This document shows positions 8,001 to 12,173 of a stretch of 12,173 nt of DNA, in pieces. The translations under genes and the position numbers were made by a program. The stretch spans positions 1 through 12,173 of the forward strand of contig WJIN01000140.1 of assembly GCA_014730295.1 (NCBI GenBank), read 5' to 3'. The notes beneath the pieces are model-generated. The model did no database searches. It was not told the DNA's origin and worked only from the letters and a program-made list of their open reading frames with translations. This DNA is from Promethearchaeota archaeon (GTDB lineage Archaea > Asgardarchaeota > Lokiarchaeia > Sigynarchaeales > SOKP01). The stretch's first letter is position 1, and every line of letters starts with the position of its first letter.

Positions 8001-8303
8001 TCTACAATGTATCATGATTATTCGATAAATCAGAAATTATTCCACTGGCAATCTCAAAGTATAATTTCAGATCATACTCCCACTGGGAAAAGATATGTAA
8101 GTAATGATGATGAAAACTATGTCCCTCTATTATTTGTACGTAAATATAAAAAAGAACATGGTCAAACAGCACCTTACTATTATTTAGGTCCTGTTAAATA
8201 TAAAGATCATGAGGGGAATAAACCAATTAATATTATTTGGGAATTGAAACATTCAATGCCCCCAAAACTAGCAAGAGAATCAAATAAATTCACAATCACC
8301 TAA
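5100..8303 (+). CDS. PLD nuclease–SF2 helicase–DUF3427 fusion protein
   Basis: A 1067-residue multidomain protein. Residues 1-130 are a helical region whose GLYEQILTD start is typical of this family, which supports the TTG start at 5100; AGGT lies seven bases before it. A phospholipase D-type nuclease domain follows (about 135-285) with LHAK (His224, Lys226) and IGSSN (241-245); one HKD motif implies dimerisation. The SF2 helicase has a Q-like YSFQKEIL (327-334), Walker A ATGTGKT (354-360), motif II DEFH (451-454), motif III TATP (477-480) and motif VI QQLGRGLR (657-664). The C-terminus is DUF3427: FHWQSQS (981-987), TPTGKRY (993-999), LLFVRKYKK (1010-1018), APYYYLG (1024-1030). Such proteins are usual in defence islands and likely translocate on and cut foreign nucleic acid. 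The substrate is unknown. The frame is intact and full length. Confidence 0.92.
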   Translation: MKIPKGLYEQILTDILNKKIEDLDKKYGHEKKSMDFEESSFELSLFLGKVIKKALDQITGSSTDKIRKQISISNKMIEFLSEKLEDKSFEGYKISSEADMLLSIYEKIEFQGKQNAKVPRPESPINQSSIFTGSSNIEPSLVSEWKKEIKSADRINLIVSFIKWSGVRLIIRELEEFTRGRENKLRIITTTYIGATQLKAIDKLSKLPNTEIKISYDTNRTRLHAKTYMFERDSGFGTAYIGSSNLSNVAISSGLEWNMKISEYENKEIFNKCIGTFETYWNDSEFKMYDPNQKEELKRAIQSAKISSNDFKKRIKKKLFEFDIKPYSFQKEILEELEAERIIHKRYKNLIVAATGTGKTVISAFDYKGFRKSKSKENRLLFVAHRQEILEQSIDCFKRVLKDENFGDLWVGNHRPEKGHADHLFISIQSFNSRSIHEMVEPDYFDFIIIDEFHHAAADSYQVILDYFTPKILLGLTATPERMDGKSIVDLYFDGYIAAEIRLREAINRKLLCPFQYFVVTDPIDLSNLTWSRGGYKIDDLEELYVAKKGKNRRARAILNATIDYVDNIKNVQGIGFCVSVKHAHFMADFFKNQGIPSIALDGTSPEDLRYSAKTKLNNKDINFIFVVDLYNEGIDIPDVNTVLFLRPTESLTIFLQQLGRGLRLSEGKDCLTVLDFVGQAHRNYNFSDKFRALVGKTRHSLKREIKKGFPHVPKGCFIEMEKQAQMYILENIRKAINNVTTIRSKIQKFPEITNLELTMENFLKYYGIEIWWLYKASSVKNKGWNRLCVQAGVRKEFKDKNPNERRIVKGIETLTLCNSRRFINFIIRCFDNISTIEDMDFSKEEILMLSMFHYTIWYKAPEKCGFKKYIDGLLRINENPVMKEELISVLKYQLTQIKFVDTELDLGFPCPLDLHCKYTTDQILAAMEYYNIKEKKSMREGVKYLEDRNCELLFVTLNKSEKDYSPSTMYHDYSINQKLFHWQSQSIISDHTPTGKRYVSNDDENYVPLLFVRKYKKEHGQTAPYYYLGPVKYKDHEGNKPINIIWELKHSMPPKLARESNKFTIT

Positions 8304-8556
8304 AAATCAGTTTGATTTCATTGTTATCCAACTAGTAATTTTCATATAAAGAAGCCTAGATTATTCAACTTTATTTTGTAAGGATGAATATTTATTGTTC
8401 TGAAATTCCAAACCATATCCCATAATTTATAGAAAAAAGCTAAGAAAATCTGATTCAATCCAATATTTCACACTTCTAAAAAGATGTCATTAAACCATAG
8501 GAATTTCTTTCAATTATCAATAATCATTATGAGCCCCTTAAAACAGATTCCATTAG

Positions 8557-8566
8557 TATATATAAT
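8557..8566. promoter_or_regulatory. Isolated TATA-like element
   Basis: TATATATAAT reads as a usable TATA box on both strands (ATTATATATA on the minus strand) and serves no called gene. On the plus strand transcription would start near 8588, inside the neighbouring hairpin; on the minus strand near 8535. In DNA this AT-rich the match could be chance. Confidence 0.25.
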
Positions 8567-8592
8567 CAGGAAAACTTTGGGGATTTTTCCTG
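8567..8592. repeat. Hairpin CAGGAAAA-10-TTTTCCTG
   Basis: Perfect 8-base arms (8567-8574 and 8585-8592) enclose the loop CTTTGGGGAT. It is the strongest dyad in this gap. No T run follows on either strand, so it is not a classical terminator. It may fold in an RNA from this region. Confidence 0.45.
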
Positions 8593-8761
8593 TTCAATCT
8601 TGTAACTCAGAAATTGCTTTCCGGATTTACTAAAAATAAAACATACAATTCCACATCTAAACCCACCCATATTGAATAAAAAATAATAAGAACTTAAGAA
8701 TTCTTCAAGTTGGAAGTCGATACGGGAATATCTGAAATTTTATAATTTTATATATTAATTA

Positions 8762-10333
8762 TCAAAATGGATTTCTCTTAACCCATTTAATAACAGCTTT
8801 ATCTAATTTTGTTAAGTTTTGATGTTTAAAAATATAATTATACCAATGTTTAACTTCATCTGTAGGTCCACAACTGCATGCTGCTAAGAAAGCTCTTCTC
8901 TGCCAAGAAGTAAGATTTCCAGGAAATTTTTTTCGTTCGGAAGTAAACCAATGGTATTTTTTAGCTCTTCCCATAGCTAATATCAGCTCTCTCCTTGAAA
9001 ATTCATCAGAATATTTTTTAAAATACTTAATAAATTTATCTTCTCCTCCATAATCATTATTTTTAGAAAAAATATGCAATAACCACATTCTATTAAATAT
9101 AGAATGACTGATAAATGAATTTTCGAGATAATCAATTATTTTAGTCCCAATTTTATTTTTAAATGTAGGATCAAAATCTTCAATGCTAAGTATGTATGAG
9201 ATTGCTTCATTTAAAATAGGATAGAATTCTTCTAAATTCTCTAAAATATCTTCAACAGATTCGGGATTATTTGTTTGTTTTAGCCTGTTTAAGGCAATCT
9301 TTACCAGATTTATATCTATTTTTCCCTCAACAATCTGTTCCTTAATTATCTCATCAAAGTTAAAGCTTTCAAGTTTCTTTTTTAGCTCTATTGAAAGACT
9401 TTCTACATCTATTGGGGAGTACGGATTCTCCAATTTCAGATCTTTTTTAATGAATTCACTGAATTCTTTAGAGATTAATTTTTTCTCAGATTTCTTATCG
9501 AATTTGATTTTCTTATAATTATCAACCTCAAATATTCTTGTTTTATTTTGTTGTAAGGTTAAAGACAGATCATTATATAGAATTTCCGATAAGAAATTAA
9601 GAGCTTTATATGCTTCTGATTTATTTTTACAGAAAAGCCTAAAATCATCCACAAATCTACAAAAAGTTACATTCTCATCGATCAATCTTTTATCGATTGA
9701 TGAAATCATAGTATCAGCTAATAGAAATGATACTTCACTTCCGATTGGGATGCCTATTGAGATATTTTGGTTTAAATGTTTGATTAATTTCATAATGCTT
9801 TTAATATTCTCCGTTTTTTTTGTAGCTATACTCAAAGCATTTTCCAATTTATGTAAATATATTCGAGGAAAATAATCTGCAATATCAGCAACTACAATAT
9901 GACTGTACTTATCTGAATCAACTAATTCTTTAGTTTTTTCTTCAAAATCTCCATATACATAGTTCTTGTCCCAGAGATCGCCCTCTGCAGAAGGTAAAAA
10001 TCTATTTGAAAAAACAATTTCTTTATCCTTTGATACTCGATATCTTTCTAAGTCTTTACCCATATCATAAATAACGGAACTGTATATAAGTTCATCTATT
10101 GGATTTAATTGTGTGAGCAGTCTAAATCCAAAATAATGCTTTGGTGCAAATATTTTACGAGCCTCTTGTATCTTCCAATCAACGGGTAATTTTAATCCCA
10201 ATATAAAATTCTTTATATTTTCCCAATCATATTTAATTACCCCGAGTTCGAAGGGAATTGGAAAATGGTTTATATATCCTACCTTTTCAAAATGTCTTAA
10301 AGACCATTCTAACGCATTTTCAGATAATTTCAT
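8762..10333 (-). CDS. Defence-type reverse transcriptase (unknown-group/Abi-like)
   Basis: The 523 residues divide into an RT domain (about 60-290) and a helical C-terminal region (about 300-523). The pre-finger part has FRLLTQLNPIDELIYSS (70-86), the pattern seen in Abi and unknown-group RTs. Motif A is VADIADYFPRI with Asp150; motif B is GIPIGSEVSFLLAD (194-207); motif C is CRFVDDF with Asp229 and Asp230, so FVDD replaces the YADD of group II introns and retrons; motif D has Lys264 in QQNKTRIF. No maturase, integrase or endonuclease domain is present, which argues against a group II intron or retroelement. The C-terminus (for example SRRELILAMGRAKKY and WQRRAFLAACS) resembles the helical repeats of AbiK-like RTs. 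The product probably makes DNA from an RNA template, or untemplated DNA, as part of anti-phage defence. The ATG at 10333 has no ribosome binding site. The subgroup cannot be fixed by eye. Confidence 0.87.
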   Translation of the reverse strand: MKLSENALEWSLRHFEKVGYINHFPIPFELGVIKYDWENIKNFILGLKLPVDWKIQEARKIFAPKHYFGFRLLTQLNPIDELIYSSVIYDMGKDLERYRVSKDKEIVFSNRFLPSAEGDLWDKNYVYGDFEEKTKELVDSDKYSHIVVADIADYFPRIYLHKLENALSIATKKTENIKSIMKLIKHLNQNISIGIPIGSEVSFLLADTMISSIDKRLIDENVTFCRFVDDFRLFCKNKSEAYKALNFLSEILYNDLSLTLQQNKTRIFEVDNYKKIKFDKKSEKKLISKEFSEFIKKDLKLENPYSPIDVESLSIELKKKLESFNFDEIIKEQIVEGKIDINLVKIALNRLKQTNNPESVEDILENLEEFYPILNEAISYILSIEDFDPTFKNKIGTKIIDYLENSFISHSIFNRMWLLHIFSKNNDYGGEDKFIKYFKKYSDEFSRRELILAMGRAKKYHWFTSERKKFPGNLTSWQRRAFLAACSCGPTDEVKHWYNYIFKHQNLTKLDKAVIKWVKRNPF

Positions 10334-10604
10334 TTATAGAATAATTCTTTTTCAGATTGTTATTGCTAAAATCATGTGAATAATTAAATTAATATTTTTA
10401 GTAGTTAAAATTATTAATCATGTGTTATATCTCTCAATTCTATACTACTCCTATCCCCGCTAATAATGAAATTTAACACAATATAAATTTTTATATTTCC
10501 TTTTAAATCTACGTTTTCCTCTTTTTCATTAAAATTAAATCTCCATTCTTTTAGCGGATTAATTTATTTTAGCAATTTATAGATATGGAATGGATTTTTC
10601 AAAA
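10334..10604 (-). promoter_or_regulatory. Leader/control region upstream of the reverse transcriptase
   Basis: This 271-base gap separates the DUF2284 stop from the RT start. A symmetric TATA element, ATATAAA-TT-TTTATAT at 10481-10496, would start a minus-strand transcript near 10462, giving a 5' leader of about 130 bases that opens with a purine-rich GCGGGGATAGGAG, unusual in this AT-rich DNA. A 9-base repeat AATCATGTG occurs at 10370-10378 and 10416-10424 within the leader. No convincing strong RNA fold was found by eye. Confidence 0.35.
10457..10557. repeat. Spaced inverted repeat CCGCTAA / TTAGCGG
   Basis: CCGCTAA at 10457-10463 is matched in inverse by TTAGCGG at 10551-10557, with 87 bases between that include the symmetric TATA element. 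Four of seven bases are G or C in a very AT-rich gap. The bases outside the arms do not extend the match cleanly. Confidence 0.3.
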
Positions 10605-11159
10605 TTATATTTGTTTATCCGAACAGAGCAAGTTGACTATTAGAATAAAATCTTTGGGCTTGACTTCAAACTCGATATTATTTTTTTTCAAGGTTTCAAA
10701 TACATTAATCCCTGCTGCCTCCATACTGTATATTTTTTCTTGCTCGATATCTAAGCTATTGAATCCGGAACCGCTCGAGAGTAGAAATAATTGATTCCCG
10801 GTATTTTTTTCGTATATTTTGTTTATATATTCTTTCGTATGTTTTTTTGCTGAACCTTGCCAATATAATACACACGTTGCTTGTCTATCGGACCAATTCG
10901 GATGTCTGCGTAGCATCTCCTTTTTATATTTTGCTAGATTGAAATGTCCGATGATTAAATAAAAATGTTTATATTCTTCTATTATTATGTTGAGGAAGGG
11001 GGCTTTTGGAGGGCATAAAGAATTTTTATTGTAGTTTGGACAGCCATTTGGATGATTGGGGTAGGGTAAACTACACCATCGGCGAGTTTTGGTAGTAAAT
11101 ATAATTGATTCCTTATTTATTTCTTGATATGATATATCCAATAAGTTAGAGATATTCAA
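10605..11159 (-). CDS. DUF2284-like predicted metal-binding protein
   Basis: The 184-residue product has a cysteine-rich N-terminus: RRWCSLPYP, HPNGCPNYN and SLCPPKAP, giving Cys29, Cys40 and Cys49. This pattern, with Pro and Asn around it, is characteristic of DUF2284-type predicted metal-binding proteins, common in methanogens and other anaerobic archaea; a further Cys96 (QATCVLYW) could be a fourth ligand. The bound metal or cluster and the function are not known. The rest is a compact alpha/beta protein with no membrane segment. No ATG is available in frame before this region and a TAG lies six codons upstream, so TTG at 11159 is the likely start; a good TATA box about 31 bases before it supports a nearly leaderless message. 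It is divergent from a radical SAM gene and may be co-regulated with it. Confidence 0.8.
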   Translation of the reverse strand: MNISNLLDISYQEINKESIIFTTKTRRWCSLPYPNHPNGCPNYNKNSLCPPKAPFLNIIIEEYKHFYLIIGHFNLAKYKKEMLRRHPNWSDRQATCVLYWQGSAKKHTKEYINKIYEKNTGNQLFLLSSGSGFNSLDIEQEKIYSMEAAGINVFETLKKNNIEFEVKPKDFILIVNLLCSDKQI

Positions 11160-11185
11160 ATTTGGTAAACTTCGCTATTTTCTTA

Positions 11186-11194
11186 TATTTATAA
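11186..11194 (-). promoter_or_regulatory. TATA box of the DUF2284-like gene
   Basis: The minus strand reads TTATAAATA, a near-perfect archaeal TATA box. Its centre is about 31 bases before the TTG at 11159, so transcription would start only a few bases before the start codon. This supports the TTG start in the absence of a ribosome binding site. Confidence 0.6.
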
Positions 11195-11233
11195 TATTAT
11201 TAATTATCTGCTAGTTTTTATAGCTTCATATTC

Positions 11234-11264
11234 AAGATCTTATGTAGAACAAAAAAGATCTTAT
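11234..11264. repeat. Two copies of AAGATCTTAT, 21 bases apart (candidate operator)
   Basis: AAGATCTTAT occurs at 11234-11243 and 11255-11264. The first eight bases, AAGATCTT, are a perfect palindrome, so each copy is a dyad, and the pair is spaced by two helical turns. They lie between the DUF2284 TATA box and the radical SAM start, where one regulator could control both genes. Confidence 0.5.
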
Positions 11265-11333
11265 CTATACTTAAATTGGAATTAAAAATGAATCAGAACA
11301 TTTAATTATCCTACAAGAGATATTTAGATAATA

Positions 11334-12173
11334 ATGTCAAAGAATAACAAAAATAAAAATTCAGATAAAGAACTTTTAATTGAGATTTGTAATAAGTGTT
11401 TCTTAAACTGTAAATTTTGTTCTTCGAGGGCAAATAATTCGAAATGTCAATTTTTAGAATTCAATACTATTAAAAAGATCATTAAAGATGCTAAAGAATT
11501 AAACGTGTCCGTTGTTCAGTTATCTGGTGGAGAACCGTTTACTCATCCTTATTTTAATAAAATTTGTAAGCTGATAACTAACAATAATTTGAAATTTATT
11601 GTTTATACAAGTGGAAATATTGAAAAAGATAAATATCTAAATCCGATAAGTAGTAAAATTTTGAAAAAACTTAAAAAAAGTAATGTTTCAAAATTACGAT
11701 TTAATCTCCAATCAAGTGTAAGATCAATTCATAATTATCTGACTGATACTAAAAGTTTTGATAATTCAATCGAAAGTATAAAAAGAGCAACAAATCTAGG
11801 CATCGAATGTGAAATTCATATGATTCCACTCAAGCAAAATTATAAAGAGATTAAAAATGCCTTAGATTACTTTTTAAAACTTAAAATCTCAAAAGTAAAA
11901 TTTTTAAGATTTGTAGCTCATGGAAGAGGATTATCAAGTGTGAATGAATTAAAACTTGAGCAAAATGAATATAATGAATTGATTCGTAATTTTATCATTT
12001 TAAAAGGAATTTTTAAAGATTTTATTGAAATAGGTTCAGCTTTTAATGATCCGGAAGAAAAAGGTATTCAGAAACTATGTAGAAAATGTCAAATTGGGAA
12101 AAATAAAATCGTTATTACACCAGATTCTAAGGTTTATCCCTGTGTTTCAACGAAAAATCTAGATTTTTTTGAT
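11334..12173 (+). CDS. Radical SAM enzyme with C-terminal cysteine (SPASM/twitch-like) region, 3' truncated by window
   Basis: ATG at 11334 opens 280 codons that run off the window edge. Near the N-terminus is the SAM-cluster motif CFLNCKFC (Cys22-x3-Cys26-x2-Cys29), preceded by an extra Cys19, and then LSGGEPF at 63-69, the GGE motif that contacts SAM. The barrel continues through VYTSGN (90-95) and KFLRFVAHGRG. Near the end, CRKC (Cys249, Cys252) and VYPC (Cys270), with ITPDSKVYPC between, look like the start of a SPASM or twitch auxiliary Fe-S cluster region. Such enzymes modify peptides, make cofactors or mature other enzymes; the substrate cannot be told. The start is preceded by a weak purine-rich AAGAGATA, and the upstream region is shared with the divergent DUF2284-like gene. 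Confidence 0.88.
   Translation, partial: MSKNNKNKNSDKELLIEICNKCFLNCKFCSSRANNSKCQFLEFNTIKKIIKDAKELNVSVVQLSGGEPFTHPYFNKICKLITNNNLKFIVYTSGNIEKDKYLNPISSKILKKLKKSNVSKLRFNLQSSVRSIHNYLTDTKSFDNSIESIKRATNLGIECEIHMIPLKQNYKEIKNALDYFLKLKISKVKFLRFVAHGRGLSSVNELKLEQNEYNELIRNFIILKGIFKDFIEIGSAFNDPEEKGIQKLCRKCQIGKNKIVITPDSKVYPCVSTKNLDFFD

Larger units (their letters stand above)
8304..8761. other. Gap between convergent helicase and reverse transcriptase genes
   Basis: These 458 bases lie between two 3' ends, where such length is unusual. They contain a TATA-like element (8557-8566), a hairpin (8567-8592), and on the minus strand a 34-codon frame from ATG at 8670 to TGA at 8566 with no ribosome binding site. 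No transposon ends, tRNA or recognisable gene remnant were seen. A small RNA used by the reverse transcriptase, or decayed sequence, would both fit. Confidence 0.4.

Noticed and set aside
8566..8670. 34-codon minus-strand frame starting MGGFRCGIVCFIF
   Set aside because: No ribosome binding site and no recognised family; the frame stays open upstream without a start. It could be a gene remnant but is too short to support.
8762..10333. Retron or group II intron reverse transcriptase
   Set aside because: No maturase or HNH domain, no intron boundaries or visible msr/msd repeats, and FVDD instead of YADD; the pre-motif pattern fits Abi/unknown-group RTs better.
1..12173. CRISPR array, tRNA, rRNA or insertion-sequence ends
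   Set aside because: No regularly spaced repeats, no cloverleaf or rRNA-like GC-rich blocks, and no transposase or terminal inverted repeats were seen on reading both strands.

Overview
The window is very AT-rich and looks archaeal. Several genes have archaeal-type signals: TATA boxes of the TTATAAATA or TATATAAAT kind about 25-35 bases before the start codon, GTGA-type ribosome binding sites five bases before the start, T-rich 3' ends rather than clear hairpin-plus-T terminators, and frequent TTG starts. The secreted protein at the left edge and the DUF2284-type metal-binding protein also fit archaea. A low-GC euryarchaeon or an Asgard-type archaeon are both possible; nothing here is a taxonomic marker, so the lineage stays open.

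Layout from left to right: (1) the 5' end of a secreted protein on the minus strand, cut by the window edge; (2) a zinc-ribbon plus HEPN-like protein on the plus strand (465-1439); (3) a two-gene minus-strand operon, an XRE-HTH/ImmA-IrrE metallopeptidase (4412-3585) followed 16 bases later by an OLD-family ATPase-TOPRIM nuclease (3568-1604), with a possible 66-residue gene upstream (4770-4570); (4) a divergent 329-base control region carrying adjacent inverted repeats; (5) a 1067-residue SF2 helicase with a phospholipase D-type nuclease domain and a C-terminal DUF3427 (5100-8303); (6) a 458-base gap between convergent genes that holds an isolated TATA-like element and a hairpin; (7) a 523-residue reverse transcriptase of the unknown-group/Abi-like type (10333-8762); (8) a DUF2284-like metal-binding protein (11159-10605) divergent from a radical SAM enzyme that runs off the right edge (11334-12173), with a repeated AAGATCTTAT palindrome between them.

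Positions 465-10333 read as an archaeal defence island: a HEPN-type candidate RNase, an OLD nuclease controlled by a protease-linked repressor, a helicase-nuclease and a defence-type reverse transcriptase, with no housekeeping genes between them. Individual family calls rest on visible motifs. The idea that the HTH-ImmA/IrrE peptidase and the OLD nuclease form one regulated module, and that the reverse transcriptase uses a nearby non-coding RNA, is inference. The right-hand pair (DUF2284, radical SAM) looks unrelated to defence.
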